From CAIMUS01 sp046347625 (GTDB lineage Bacteria > Pseudomonadota > Gammaproteobacteria > Competibacterales > Competibacteraceae), in the NCBI GenBank assembly GCA_046347625.1, contig JAXMFU010000002.1, positions 1,178,001-1,242,000 on the forward strand: 64,000 nucleotides of DNA. The letters are read 5' to 3'. A program made the translations under genes and the position numbers. The number at the start of each line of letters is the position of its first letter. The first letter of the stretch is position 1. Below are positions 24,857 to 33,658 of this stretch, piece by piece. The notes below the pieces were generated by a model. It ran no database searches. It saw only the letters and a program-made list of their open reading frames with translations, and had not been told where the DNA came from.

Positions 24857-25339
24857 GTGCTGACCAAAGTTCTGTTCGTTTGTATGGGCAATGTCTGCCG
24901 TTCCCCGATGGCGGAAGGTACGCTGCGGCGGATGCTGGAAGAAACCGGGCTGGGCGATAAAATAGTGGTGGCATCGGCGGGCACTCACACCTTCCATCTC
25001 GGCGCGGCACCGGATATGCGCGGTCAGATCGTCGCCGGCCGGCGCGGCGTGAGCCTGAAAGGCATTCGTGCCCGGCGGCTGGCGGAAGACGACTTTAGCG
25101 CATTCGATTACCTCCTGGCCATGGACCAGGAAAATTATAGTTATTTACACGACCTGTGCCCACAGTCGGAGCACCGCGAAAAGATTCAGCTTTTCCTGAG
25201 CTATGCGCCGCATCTGGCCGACCGGGAGATACCCGATCCTTATTATGGCAGCCAGGTCGGCTTCGAACGCGTGATGGATCTGCTGGAAGCCGGCGCCGAA
25301 GGCTTTCTGCTCCACCTGCGGGAGCGCTATCGTCTGTAA
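24857..25339 (+). CDS. Low-molecular-weight protein-tyrosine phosphatase
   Basis: 160 residues with the P-loop VCMGNVCRSPMAEG (CX5R) at the N-terminus and the general-acid segment EIPDPYYG near residue 118. I chose the GTG at 24857, which has GGAGG just upstream; there is no ATG before the P-loop. Such phosphatases often control exopolysaccharide export by dephosphorylating a tyrosine kinase, but no kinase gene lies nearby. It sits between two ELM1-family genes on the opposite strand. Confidence 0.9.
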   Translation: MLTKVLFVCMGNVCRSPMAEGTLRRMLEETGLGDKIVVASAGTHTFHLGAAPDMRGQIVAGRRGVSLKGIRARRLAEDDFSAFDYLLAMDQENYSYLHDLCPQSEHREKIQLFLSYAPHLADREIPDPYYGSQVGFERVMDLLEAGAEGFLLHLRERYRL

Positions 25340-25363
25340 CGGCGGGACCGGCGGCTTGATAGA

Positions 25364-25508
25364 TAGGTCGGGTTAGACGCGCCTGCCATCCAGGTAGCCA
25401 CTTGCCGCGAAATGACGGGCGCGTCGTAACCCGACAGGGAGCCGAGTGTCATCGCCGGGGGTGCATTTTCCTGAAAAGCATGGCTGTTGGGCACAGGACG
25501 TGCCCAAC
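25364..25508. repeat. About 148-bp dispersed repeat (copy 2)
   Basis: Same sequence as at 10595-10742, better preserved: GGTTAGACGCGCC pairs with GGCGCGTCGTAACC, and it ends with an intact TTGGGCACAGGACGTGCCCAA palindrome. Confidence 0.75.
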
Positions 25509-25532
25509 AATAGGTTTGCCGCCCGATACCTT

Positions 25533-26669
25533 CTATTCGTCCGCGGATGGAGTGAAGGTCATCACCGGTTCCGCTCCGTTCGCCGTTCCAGCCACGGCTT
25601 CATCGGCAAATAAATTCCGCACTCGTGCCACCGCACGCTGTACGTCCTCAAGCGGTGGCGGTGGCGGTCCCGGTGGGAAAGGATGGCCCAGCCAGACAGC
25701 CCTTCCGGCATCGATCAAGGCGCGATGGACCAGCCTCACATCACGGCCCAGTTTTTCAGGGCCGAAGCGCAGCAGTTGTCGATAGCCGAACGCCGCCCAG
25801 TGCGCCAGCGTCCAAGGTCTGTCGTCCGGACCCACCCCCATATCGAAAATATAAACCGGCTTGCGGGTAGCGCAGGCTTCGGTCAGCATCGCGATGCTGT
25901 CGCTGGTAACGATCAGCGCATCGGCCAATGCCAACAGTCCGTAATAAGGATTCCCGCCGCTATCGGGCGTCCAGCGATAGAGATAGGCCGGTTGTCGCAA
26001 GGTTGCCGCCAGGACCTCGAAGGATTCAGGTGGCGTGCGGGCACTGCTGGTCACCAGCAGCGATCCGCCTGATTCGACCGCCAGCGTATTGGCCGCCCGA
26101 CCCAGTCGCTCGGCGGTGCTCCGATCGAAGGTATAAGGGCCGCTGTTGCCGCCGACCAGCACAGCGATATACGGGCGCGGCAAGGCCGCCAGTCGGGGTG
26201 TCCACAGTGCCGCCGCTGCGGCCAGATGAGCGGCGGTAACCCGCTGCAAAGTCAGTGCGTTATGCAGCACATTGCGCCGTGGCGGCAGCCGGTACTGGGG
26301 CGTGGTAATGACCAGATCGAAGTGTTCGAGATCGGCCCAGGGACGGCCGATGTGGACCAGCTTTATCCGGCCGCCGGATTGACGGCGAATCCAGCGCGCG
26401 ACCGGTTCATTGCGCAGTCCGGCGGCAATGACCAAATCCGGCCAGGGGGGATCCAAGGGGCTGGAGCGGGACCGGTCGATACCCGTCAGGCTGACCCGGC
26501 GCGGCAGATCGATCAAAAACCCCCACGGGCGATAGACCAGCCGCTTGCTCTCGAAAGGCCAGTCCAGCGCTTCCGCCAGTGCCAGCAACTGGGAATTTTC
26601 GCCGGCCCGGTAGGATTGAATCAACCAGACCCGGGGTGGTCGGCACCGGCCGGCAACGGTCGCAGTCAT
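25533..26669 (-). CDS. ELM1-family (DUF1022) protein, paralogue 2
   Basis: 378 residues. Landmarks are VWLIQSYRAGENSQLLALAE, HIGRPWADLEHFDLVI, IAVLVGGNSGPYTF, SARTPPES and VTSDSIAMLTEACATRKPVY, the last two shared almost unchanged with the paralogues at 35664 and 39100. The C-terminal GHPFPPGPPPPPLEDVQRAV motif is also common to all four. It is transcribed away from the phosphatase gene, and is followed upstream by the CitE-like lyase gene on the same strand, 42 bases before its start. Function as for paralogue 1. Confidence 0.82.
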   Translation of the reverse strand: MTATVAGRCRPPRVWLIQSYRAGENSQLLALAEALDWPFESKRLVYRPWGFLIDLPRRVSLTGIDRSRSSPLDPPWPDLVIAAGLRNEPVARWIRRQSGGRIKLVHIGRPWADLEHFDLVITTPQYRLPPRRNVLHNALTLQRVTAAHLAAAAALWTPRLAALPRPYIAVLVGGNSGPYTFDRSTAERLGRAANTLAVESGGSLLVTSSARTPPESFEVLAATLRQPAYLYRWTPDSGGNPYYGLLALADALIVTSDSIAMLTEACATRKPVYIFDMGVGPDDRPWTLAHWAAFGYRQLLRFGPEKLGRDVRLVHRALIDAGRAVWLGHPFPPGPPPPPLEDVQRAVARVRNLFADEAVAGTANGAEPVMTFTPSADE

Positions 26670-26711
26670 CGTCAGCGCCGTGCCGGCTGGGCCGCCCCCG
26701 CAAGAGTCATC

Positions 26712-27581
26712 CTAGCCGGCCATGGCCTTGATCGCCTCGGCCACCGCCAGCGTGCGGCGGGCCTCTTCCACATGAAGATTTTCCACCAGCTTGCCGTTCA
26801 CCACGGCCACGCCCTTGCCTTCACGCCGGGCCTGCTCCCAGGCTTCGATAATGGTACGGGCATTTTCCACGTCTTTTTCGGCGGGCGCGAAGACCTCGTT
26901 GGCCGCGGCCAGTTGCTTCGGATGGATCAGGGTCTTGCCATCGAAGCCCATATCCCGGCCCTGCTGACAGGCGGCGCGGAAGCCGGCGTCGTCGTTCAGG
27001 TCCAGATAGACGCCGTCCACGATATCCTGACCGTGGGCGCGGGCGGCCATGACGCACATGCTCAAGGCGGCGATAAAGCCGATCCGGTCGGGCGTATGGC
27101 GAACCCGCATTTCCTTGGCCAGATCGGACGTACCCATGACAATGGCCGTCAGGCGGGGACTGGCGGCGGCAATGGCATCGATCCGCAGAATGCCGCGTGG
27201 AGTTTCCGCCATGATCCAGACCGGCAGATCCGCCGGTGCGCCGGCTTTCTCCAGCGCTTCCACGGCCGCCAGGACTTCTTCAGGCGACTCTACTTTCGGG
27301 AACAGAATGGCATCGGCGCCGATAGTGGCGACCGCCTTGACATCGTCGTGGCCCCAGGCCGTGTTCAGGCCATTGACCCGGACGATGATTTCACGGGAAC
27401 CGTAACCGCCCTGGGTGACGCTGTCCACGATCTGCTGGCGGGCCAGTTCTTTGGAATCGGGCGATACGGCGTCTTCCATATCGAGGATCAGACCGTCGGC
27501 GGACAGGGTACGGGCTTTTTCCAGGGCGCGCGCATTGGCACCCGGCATGTAGAGGATGGAACGGCGGGGACGTAATTTCAT
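26712..27581 (-). CDS. HpcH/HpaI (CitE-like) CoA-ester lyase, malyl-CoA lyase type
   Basis: 289 residues of the CitE/malyl-CoA lyase TIM-barrel family: RRSILYMPGANARALEKA at the N-terminus, LILDMEDAVSPDSKE with the metal-binding acids, ILFPKVESPEEV, MAETPRGIL and DGKTLIHPKQLAAAN. The family splits C4-C5 hydroxyacyl-CoA esters such as L-malyl-CoA or beta-methylmalyl-CoA. No citF/citD or other pathway gene is nearby, which fits a stand-alone malyl-CoA or citramalyl-CoA lyase rather than citrate lyase. Exact substrate not resolvable by eye. Confidence 0.85.
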   Translation of the reverse strand: MKLRPRRSILYMPGANARALEKARTLSADGLILDMEDAVSPDSKELARQQIVDSVTQGGYGSREIIVRVNGLNTAWGHDDVKAVATIGADAILFPKVESPEEVLAAVEALEKAGAPADLPVWIMAETPRGILRIDAIAAASPRLTAIVMGTSDLAKEMRVRHTPDRIGFIAALSMCVMAARAHGQDIVDGVYLDLNDDAGFRAACQQGRDMGFDGKTLIHPKQLAAANEVFAPAEKDVENARTIIEAWEQARREGKGVAVVNGKLVENLHVEEARRTLAVAEAIKAMAG

Positions 27582-27816
27582 CGTTGTCTTCTCCCATTAA
27601 ACTCACTAAACAGGATCAGTATACTGCCATTATTATCCTATCAGGTTGAACAAACCCGCCCTTGGGGGCGTGCACAGTATACAGGGTTTGTGCGCCGGCT
27701 TGATAACCCGGCGCTGCTCGTGAAGGTCCCCGTAGGCCGGGCACAGGAGGTGGCCGACCTACAAGTTGCCGGCGTCAAGGTGGGAGCCGGCCAATGGGGG
27801 TTAACTGCCGACAGAC

Positions 27817-28017
27817 TTACTGCGGATTGGATTTTTCAAGCTGTTCCAGATAACGGCGGATCTGGTCAGGCGTCAGACCGGCCAGTCGCTCCTGGGCCGT
27901 GTAGTGTTTCATGGCTTCTTCAGCCGGGGTCGCCTGGAACACCGCATCGATCAACTCCTGACCCAGTTGCATCACATATTCCGGTGTGATTTCTTGAGGT
28001 TCGGGGGCGTTTTTCAT
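27817..28017 (-). CDS. Small conserved-looking protein, 66 residues
   Basis: The ATG at 28017 has a GGAGG site seven bases upstream and gives MKNAPEPQEITPEYVMQLGQ and onward, a soluble, helical, acidic protein ending RRYLEQLEKSNPQ. The TPDQIRRYLEQL segment looks like a short helical hairpin. I do not recognise the family. The intergenic region 27582-27816 upstream of the CitE-like gene holds no other gene. Confidence 0.65.
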   Translation of the reverse strand: MKNAPEPQEITPEYVMQLGQELIDAVFQATPAEEAMKHYTAQERLAGLTPDQIRRYLEQLEKSNPQ

Positions 28018-28163
28018 CAGCAACCTCCATAAACCATACAGCAACCGTTCAATTCTCAGCGAAAACAGTAGAAAGTGCCCCTGACATGATAAACTCGCAA
28101 GACCTACATTCTATTCCCAAATCTTTGATGTGAACTTTTTATACCGATTCGATTGGCGTTTCA

Positions 28164-28278
28164 AGTTAAACCGTAGGGTGGGCATGGCCCACCTTCTTTA
28201 GCGGAATCAAAAGGATAAGGTGGGCCGTGCCCACCCTACCCGGTGCTTTTAAGTCTAAAACTTATTGAGATTTGGTAT
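28164..28278. repeat. 115-bp repeat, left arm of a long inverted pair
   Basis: Reverse complement of 35491-35605 with only one visible mismatch. It contains its own long stem, GTAGGGTGGGCATGGCCCACC against GGTGGGCCGTGCCCACCCTAC, around a loop rich in TTTAGCGGAATC. It is non-coding. A fragment of the same hairpin occurs near 47517-47540. Confidence 0.88.
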
Positions 28279-28291
28279 TAGTGGATTAGAA

Positions 28292-28579
28292 ATGAACAGA
28301 CAATCGCCGTTAGAGAGACCACTGGAAGCGAAGGTTCCGATTACTCGTGAACTGAGGTTTATTGCGGAGCAAACTGGAGAAGATGAGCTGTCCCTGCTCA
28401 GCCGTGCACTGCATCTTGGCCTGCATTTCCTCTATCACCAAGCCGTTGAGCAAGCTTATATTGACGGTAACCTGGCGCGTCCGGATGCCGTGGAGACGCT
28501 GGGCGCCGAACGTGTCGATGAGATCGATTACGCTAAAAAAGCGCTTGCCCAAGATATTGCTCGTGGACTGAGCTTATGA
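28292..28579 (+). CDS. Putative antitoxin of a PIN toxin pair
   Basis: 95 residues from the ATG at 28292 (MNRQSPLERPLEAKVPITRE). An N-terminal segment LEAKVPITRELRFIAEQ could form a short beta-strand/helix DNA-binding unit, followed by an acidic helical tail. I do not recognise the family from sequence. The role is inferred from size, acidity and the 4-base overlap (ATGA) with the PIN-domain gene downstream. Confidence 0.65.
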   Translation: MNRQSPLERPLEAKVPITRELRFIAEQTGEDELSLLSRALHLGLHFLYHQAVEQAYIDGNLARPDAVETLGAERVDEIDYAKKALAQDIARGLSL

Positions 28580-29088
28580 CCCAAACCGTCTGCGACGCTG
28601 GACCCTTGACTCACCTTTGGCAGATCGACCAGTGGCAGGTCTTCAGTGCGATTCATATCGCCGCGTCAGTGGCTGCGGAAGTTCGCCGACATGTACAGAT
28701 CGAACAGATGAAAAGCTTGGCAGGCCATACTGTTATCGTCCATGAAGTACCGCCGCATGAGCTTCAGTCCCTCTGCCGGGAGATTCCTTCAGCGCAATCG
28801 CTGCAACAAGCTGACATCGCCACAATCGTGCTGGCTACGCGTTTAAAGCCTGATCTCATTTTGACGGATGACCTAAAACTGCGCCAGATATGGGAGATCG
28901 AAAACTATACTCCAATGGGTAGTGTCGGTATTCTCATGTTTGCACGTAAAGCCGGTCTGCTCACAACTCGGACACTCGATCGAGCGATTGATCGCCTGTT
29001 TGTCCCCAGCACGCTTTATTTAAACCCTCAATTCAAGTCTTACGCCCGTAGGCTGATCGCTGAAATGACAGTCAGTCTTCCAGAATAA
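28576..29088 (+). CDS. PIN-like toxin, DUF3368 type
   Basis: 170 residues. The first acidic residue is in VCDAGPLTHLWQI, then a glutamate in AAEVRRH, LQQADIATIVLA and LILTDDLKLRQIW supply the other metal-binding acids. The C-terminus (SVGILMFARKAGLLTTRTLD) follows the DUF3368 pattern of PIN domains. It overlaps the putative antitoxin gene by four bases. As for other PIN toxins, RNase activity is expected. No copy of a housekeeping gene end was seen around this module, unlike the two modules at metH and the one at maeB. Confidence 0.75.
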   Translation: MTQTVCDAGPLTHLWQIDQWQVFSAIHIAASVAAEVRRHVQIEQMKSLAGHTVIVHEVPPHELQSLCREIPSAQSLQQADIATIVLATRLKPDLILTDDLKLRQIWEIENYTPMGSVGILMFARKAGLLTTRTLDRAIDRLFVPSTLYLNPQFKSYARRLIAEMTVSLPE

Positions 29089-29089
29089 T

Positions 29090-29162
29090 TAGGAGCCAGC
29101 TTGCTCGCGAATGGAGCGGTCGCCGGCAAGCCGGCGTTATTCGCGAGCAAGCTCGCTCCTAC
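29090..29162. repeat. REP-like inverted repeat
   Basis: TAGGAGCCAGCTTGCTCGCGAA and TTCGCGAGCAAGCTCGCTCCTA form long arms around GCCGGCAAGCCGGC. This is the type of extragenic palindrome widespread in gammaproteobacteria. Confidence 0.8.
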
Positions 29163-29289
29163 GAAAAAACGGACGATCGGTTACGCCCAATTGATATAAA
29201 TTACCGGCGGCGCTTACCCTTATCCCGCTGTCGTTCACAACTGCATTCCCTTGTTAACCGTATAGACCGACAAGCGCCGCCGCTGTCGA

Positions 29290-30618
29290 TCAAGTCGTTG
29301 CTGGACGGACCAGCGCAGGCTCGGCAGCATGCGCCTCATGGGTATAGAAAGGCCATTTATGGAAGAACCATTCATTCCATAGCAGCGGAATGATCCACCA
29401 GAAATTCCATATCAGAGATTCGCCATGGAGATAGTTATGCTCCCAATGCTGATTGCCCAGACCCCACTGGCCCCAACCCAGCGAATAGAAGCCCAGGTAA
29501 TTGACCACCGTCAACACCAATACACCGATGGTTCTGAACCAGAACGCTCCCCAGGAATCTTTATCCGCCATGGGCACCATATCATCGAAATAATGATGCC
29601 AGGCCAGGAAGGGAATCAGGGTGAAGCCGGCAATTTCAGCGGCATGATACCAGAGGAACCGGATCAATTCGGCATCATTAGGTTTGGCCTTCTTCAGTTC
29701 CTCTATCAGTTCATGCGGCAGCCATAATTGAGCGATCTTGACGCAAATCATGGCAAGAATGTAGGCCAGAATCACGTTGATCACGAACGATATCAGCCCT
29801 TTCCAGGGTTGCGGCAGGGTTATCAGCGTCCATGGCTTCATCCGCCAGACATTGGCTGTCATAAACAGGATGATAATCATCCATTCCCACCAGCCGAAGA
29901 CCCAATGGACATGATTGGTGCCTGCAATTCCTGTCCACCAGGGAATATTGAAGCCGTAGGAATCACCGAAAGCCTGGCCATAAAACCATCCCCAGAAGGG
30001 AACGATCAAGGTAATGTAGAAGAACAGCGTCCATAAGGAACACCAACTCAACTCCAACAGACCGGCCTGAGGTTGAGTCAAATCACTCGGACGGGCCGGC
30101 CATTTGCCGAACAGAATGGTGACGAAAGGATAGCTGTAAAAGCCGATGAGTACGAAACAGACTACCGCTCTTTCGGCGAATCGGCCTGAACCCGCAGTGA
30201 GCTTTTCCAGAGATAATTCCTTGCCGGCAGCCACCAGTTTACCGCCACCGGCCACCGCCAATTGCTCGAGATTGTATTCGCTCAGGAAATTGAAACCCAA
30301 CCCCAGAATCCGATAGAAAACTACATGAATCATAAACCAGACGATGACCAGATTCATCACCGTCATGATGATTCCACGGGTGGGCTGATCCATTTTCTCG
30401 AACGGCCAATCGCCTAAAAACATATGCTGCCATAATCCGACCAGAATCATCATGGCCAGATAGAGCACGAACGGATAGGGGAAGGAATGTACCGGCCCCC
30501 GTGGGTCACTGAAAATATACCAGAGAACCCATGCAATGAGGGTGAAAGTGATCAGGGAAATAATGCCGGTCAGGGGCTGCCCCCATCGGGCCTTAAGTTC
30601 TGCTGGCACTGCGGCCAT
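29290..30618 (-). CDS. Polytopic His/Trp-rich membrane protein of unknown function
   Basis: 442 residues from the ATG at 30618, which has a GGAGG site; an ATG 27 bases upstream is less likely. About ten hydrophobic segments can be counted, such as ISLITFTLIAWVLWYIF, YLAMMILVGLWQHMFLG and LVIVWFMIHVVFYRIL. Loops and helix ends are rich in His and Trp: NHVHWVFGWWEW, FLAWHHYFDDMV, QHWEHNYLHGES and NEWFFHKWPF. That pattern could bind metal or haem, but I recognise no family and no partner gene. An isolated gene with its own upstream region. Confidence 0.75.
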   Translation of the reverse strand: MAAVPAELKARWGQPLTGIISLITFTLIAWVLWYIFSDPRGPVHSFPYPFVLYLAMMILVGLWQHMFLGDWPFEKMDQPTRGIIMTVMNLVIVWFMIHVVFYRILGLGFNFLSEYNLEQLAVAGGGKLVAAGKELSLEKLTAGSGRFAERAVVCFVLIGFYSYPFVTILFGKWPARPSDLTQPQAGLLELSWCSLWTLFFYITLIVPFWGWFYGQAFGDSYGFNIPWWTGIAGTNHVHWVFGWWEWMIIILFMTANVWRMKPWTLITLPQPWKGLISFVINVILAYILAMICVKIAQLWLPHELIEELKKAKPNDAELIRFLWYHAAEIAGFTLIPFLAWHHYFDDMVPMADKDSWGAFWFRTIGVLVLTVVNYLGFYSLGWGQWGLGNQHWEHNYLHGESLIWNFWWIIPLLWNEWFFHKWPFYTHEAHAAEPALVRPATT

Positions 30619-30645
30619 CGTATAACCTCCGCTTTGATTTTTCAT

Positions 30646-31066
30646 TCAGCTTGTGGTTGAAATTGTCTAATCAAAGTACTCGGATTTTACACGCTCCAAC
30701 CGCTGCCCGTTGCGTACAATTCCATAAAATAAAAGAAATGTTTCCCTGATAAAAGCCACGGTTTTCGCGATACGGCTTATTCGGTTCTTATCAAATTATT
30801 GTACTGGGCCACGATTTCAGGACGGCAACCCGACTTCTGTTAGACTTTTGGAATAATGCCATAAATTGGTGCATAATGCCACCACTAAAGTTGTACGATG
30901 GGTCGAGGCAGGCCGGTGCCGTGCCTACAGTCGGCGGACGCCGGAAACGCTCCGCTGTCGCTGCGCTTATTCCGGCCTACGAAGCTATTCGGCCTGACGG
31001 CGGTGGCGATGCGCGGCGTCGCCCCTTGTCGCTGCGCTTATTCCGGCCTACGAAGCTATTCGGCCC
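30646..31066. other. Repeat-rich intergenic region
   Basis: No gene is visible. The 39-base unit TGTCGCTGCGCTTATTCCGG + CCTACGAAGCTATTCGGCC occurs twice in direct orientation (about 30955-30993 and 31027-31065), the second copy abutting the nspC stop. Related 'GCTTATTCCGGCCTACG' pieces occur at 39080 and 49145. Confidence 0.65.
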
Positions 31067-32236
31067 TCAGGACAAGCGGTTCTTATAGTCCTCGTACCCG
31101 AAGGTTTTGATAAGCGTCGCTTCGCCGGTATCGCCGCGATAGCTGGCGATGGCCGGCAGGCCGATCCCGTTGAAGGTGGTGTTTTTCACCATCGTGTAGT
31201 GGGCCATATCGTTGAAAATAAGCCGCTGACCGACCTCCAGGGGCGCCGGAAACGAATAATCTCCGATCACATCGCCCGCCAGGCAGGTCAGTCCACCCAA
31301 CCGGTAGGTGTAAGGATAGACGCCCGCCGCTGCGGCGCCTTGCAGTTCCGGTCGGTAAGGCATTTCCAGCACATCCGGCATATGCGCGGTTGCCGAGGTA
31401 TCGAGGATAGCGATGTCTATCGCGTCGCCGGAAAAAATATCCAGCACCGAGGTCAGCAGATAGCCCGTATTCAATGCCACGGCTTCGCCCGGCTCCAGGT
31501 AAACTTCCAACGGATAGCGCCGGCGGAAGCGATCGATACAGCGACACAAGCGATCGACATCGTAATTCGGGCGGGAAATATGATGGCCGCCCCCCATATT
31601 GATCCAGCGCATGGTCTCCAGGAATTCACCGAACTGTTGTGTGATCACCGCCAGGGTCCGTTCCAGGGTATCGGCGTTTTGTTCGCACAGCGTATGGAAA
31701 TGCAAGCCGCTGAGGCCGGTCAAATCCTGGCCGGTGAACTGTTCCCGACGCATCCCTAAGCGGGAGCCGGTACGACAGGGATTGTACAGTTCCACCGCCA
31801 CTTCCGAGTAACCCGGATTGATCCGGATGCCATAGCGAATATCGCTCCGGGTTAACGCCTGGGTTTGGAAGCGTCGCCATTGGCTGAAGGAGTTGAACGT
31901 GATGTGATCGGCCAGTCCGAGCAGCGCCGGGAACTCCTCGTCCCGATAGGCGACGGCGTACACATGTACCTCCCGGCCGAATTCTTCCCGTCCCAGGCGG
32001 GCCTCATGCCATGAACTCGCCGCCGTCCCGTGCAGATAGCGGCGAATCGAGGGAAAAAGCGAGAACATGGCGAAGCCCTTCAGGGCAAGAATAATCTTGG
32101 CGCCCGTGCGCTGCTGCACCCGTTCCATGATCTGCAAATTGTGTTCGAGCCGTACGGTATCCACGACATAGCAGGGGGTAGGGAGTTCGTCCCGGGATAG
32201 GATGGATAGCGCTCGCCGATGGGTGAGCTTGGACAT
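31067..32236 (-). CDS. nspC: Carboxynorspermidine decarboxylase
   Basis: 389 residues of the alanine-racemase-fold decarboxylase family. The pyridoxal-phosphate lysine lies in KIILALKGFAMFS, the glycine-rich phosphate loop in WINMGGGHHIS, YLEPGEAVAL is the conserved E-P-G segment, and LAGDVIGDYSF the C-terminal active-site region. It decarboxylates carboxynorspermidine or carboxyspermidine to norspermidine or spermidine. It is the second gene of a two-gene operon behind the synthase at 32312-33487 (gap about 75 bases), giving a complete aspartate-semialdehyde route to triamines. Confidence 0.92.
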   Translation of the reverse strand: MSKLTHRRALSILSRDELPTPCYVVDTVRLEHNLQIMERVQQRTGAKIILALKGFAMFSLFPSIRRYLHGTAASSWHEARLGREEFGREVHVYAVAYRDEEFPALLGLADHITFNSFSQWRRFQTQALTRSDIRYGIRINPGYSEVAVELYNPCRTGSRLGMRREQFTGQDLTGLSGLHFHTLCEQNADTLERTLAVITQQFGEFLETMRWINMGGGHHISRPNYDVDRLCRCIDRFRRRYPLEVYLEPGEAVALNTGYLLTSVLDIFSGDAIDIAILDTSATAHMPDVLEMPYRPELQGAAAAGVYPYTYRLGGLTCLAGDVIGDYSFPAPLEVGQRLIFNDMAHYTMVKNTTFNGIGLPAIASYRGDTGEATLIKTFGYEDYKNRLS

Positions 32237-32311
32237 GGGCGATCACTCCTGCTGCATCAAGGTGGTGGGAGGCGTCCCTGGCAGGATTCGGGTCGTTGGG
32301 TTCGGTGGCCG

Positions 32312-33487
32312 TCAGAATTCGGTGGCTGTCCAGGGCAGGCCGTACCGGCTCAACTTTTCCATAAAGGGATCGGGGTCCAGTTGCTCCAGATTGTAAACGC
32401 CCGGCCGGCGCCAGACGCCCGTCGCCAGCAGCAGCGCTCCGATCATCGCCGGTACGCCGGTGGTATAGGAAATGGCCTGGGACTGCACCTCGCGGTAGCA
32501 GGCTTCATGGTCGCAGATGTTGTAAACGTAGACTTTCTTCGGCTGGCCGTTCTTGACGCCCTCGAAGACGCAACCGATGCAGGTTTTGCCTTTCGTCCGT
32601 GGCCCCAGGGAGGCGGGATCCGGCAGCAGCGCCTTGAGAAACTGTAGCGGTACGATCTGCCGGCCCTGAAACTCGACCGGATCGATCCGGGTCATGCCGA
32701 CGTTTTCCAGGACCTGCAAATGGGTCAGGTAGCGCTCGGAAAATGTCATCCAGAAGCGGATCCGGCGCAGCCCGCGAATATGCTTGACCAGCGATTCCAG
32801 TTCTTCGTGGTAGAGCAGATAGATCCGGCGCGGACCGATCTCCGGGAAGTCGAAGGTCCGGCTGAGGGCCAGTGGTTCGGTCTGAATCCAGCGGCCTTCC
32901 TCCCAGTACCGGCCGGGGGCGGTGACCTCGCGGATATTGATCTCGGGATTGAAATTGGTAGCGAAGGGATAGCCGTGATCGCCGGCGTTCGCGTCGATAA
33001 TATCGATGGTATGGATTTCATCGAACCAGTGTTTCTGGGCATAGGCGCAGAAGACATTGGTCACGCCCGGATCGAAACCGCTACCGAGCAGGGCCATGAT
33101 GCCGCGTGCCTGGAAACGGTCGTGGTAAGGCCACTGCCAGCGATAGCTGAACCGGGCTTCGTCGGGAGGTTCGTAATTGGCGGTGTCTACATAATCGACA
33201 CCGGTTTCCAGACAGGCGTCCATAATGGTCAAATCCTGATACGGCAGGGCCACATGGATCACGACATCCGGCTGGAAGCGCTGGATCAGTTGGATCACTT
33301 CGCCGGTTTTATCGGCATCCACCGCGGCGATTTCAATCGGGCGCGGCAGTTGCCGTCGAATCGCTTCACATTTATCGAGCGTACGGCTGGCCAGACAGAT
33401 CTTTTCAAAGACCTCGGGCACCTGGGCGCACTTGTGAGCCACCACACCACCTACGCCACCCGCGCCGATAATCAACACCTTAGCCAT
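32312..33487 (-). CDS. Carboxynorspermidine synthase (saccharopine dehydrogenase family)
   Basis: 391 residues beginning MAKVLIIGAGGVGGVVAHKC, a Rossmann NADPH-binding motif; GSGFDPGVTNVFCAYA and the C-terminal KKVYVYNICDHEACYREV are typical of this enzyme. It reductively condenses aspartate semialdehyde with diaminopropane or putrescine. The ATG at 33487 follows a GGAG site and gives the proper Rossmann start; the frame extends upstream without similarity. It is immediately upstream of nspC on the same strand. The divergent uvrC gene starts about 170 bases away. Confidence 0.9.
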   Translation of the reverse strand: MAKVLIIGAGGVGGVVAHKCAQVPEVFEKICLASRTLDKCEAIRRQLPRPIEIAAVDADKTGEVIQLIQRFQPDVVIHVALPYQDLTIMDACLETGVDYVDTANYEPPDEARFSYRWQWPYHDRFQARGIMALLGSGFDPGVTNVFCAYAQKHWFDEIHTIDIIDANAGDHGYPFATNFNPEINIREVTAPGRYWEEGRWIQTEPLALSRTFDFPEIGPRRIYLLYHEELESLVKHIRGLRRIRFWMTFSERYLTHLQVLENVGMTRIDPVEFQGRQIVPLQFLKALLPDPASLGPRTKGKTCIGCVFEGVKNGQPKKVYVYNICDHEACYREVQSQAISYTTGVPAMIGALLLATGVWRRPGVYNLEQLDPDPFMEKLSRYGLPWTATEF

Positions 33488-33658
33488 CGTTGGTCTCCTG
33501 CAAGCAGTGCCACAAAAGTTACTACCAGACCTTTGGGTATGAAACCAGGGAAAAACGATACTGACCCAACTCAAGAGGCGTGGTCAAATACTAATATTGC
33601 TATGGCAGAGTTTAGACCCGTACCGCCGCCTTGTCGCCAGCTTGTTGCTGCTGAAACC

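Noticed and set aside
26226..27575. Plus-strand 449-codon frame
   Set aside because: Antisense to the ELM1 paralogue 2 and the CitE-like lyase, both of which are strongly supported by motifs.
29090..29162. Intrinsic terminator
   Set aside because: The foldback is long and perfect, but the following bases are TACGAAAAAACGG on the plus strand without a T-run; it fits a REP-like palindrome better.
32720..33658. In-frame extension upstream of uvrC
   Set aside because: It runs antisense through the carboxynorspermidine synthase gene and has no UvrC similarity; the GIY-YIG domain starts just after the ATG at 33659.
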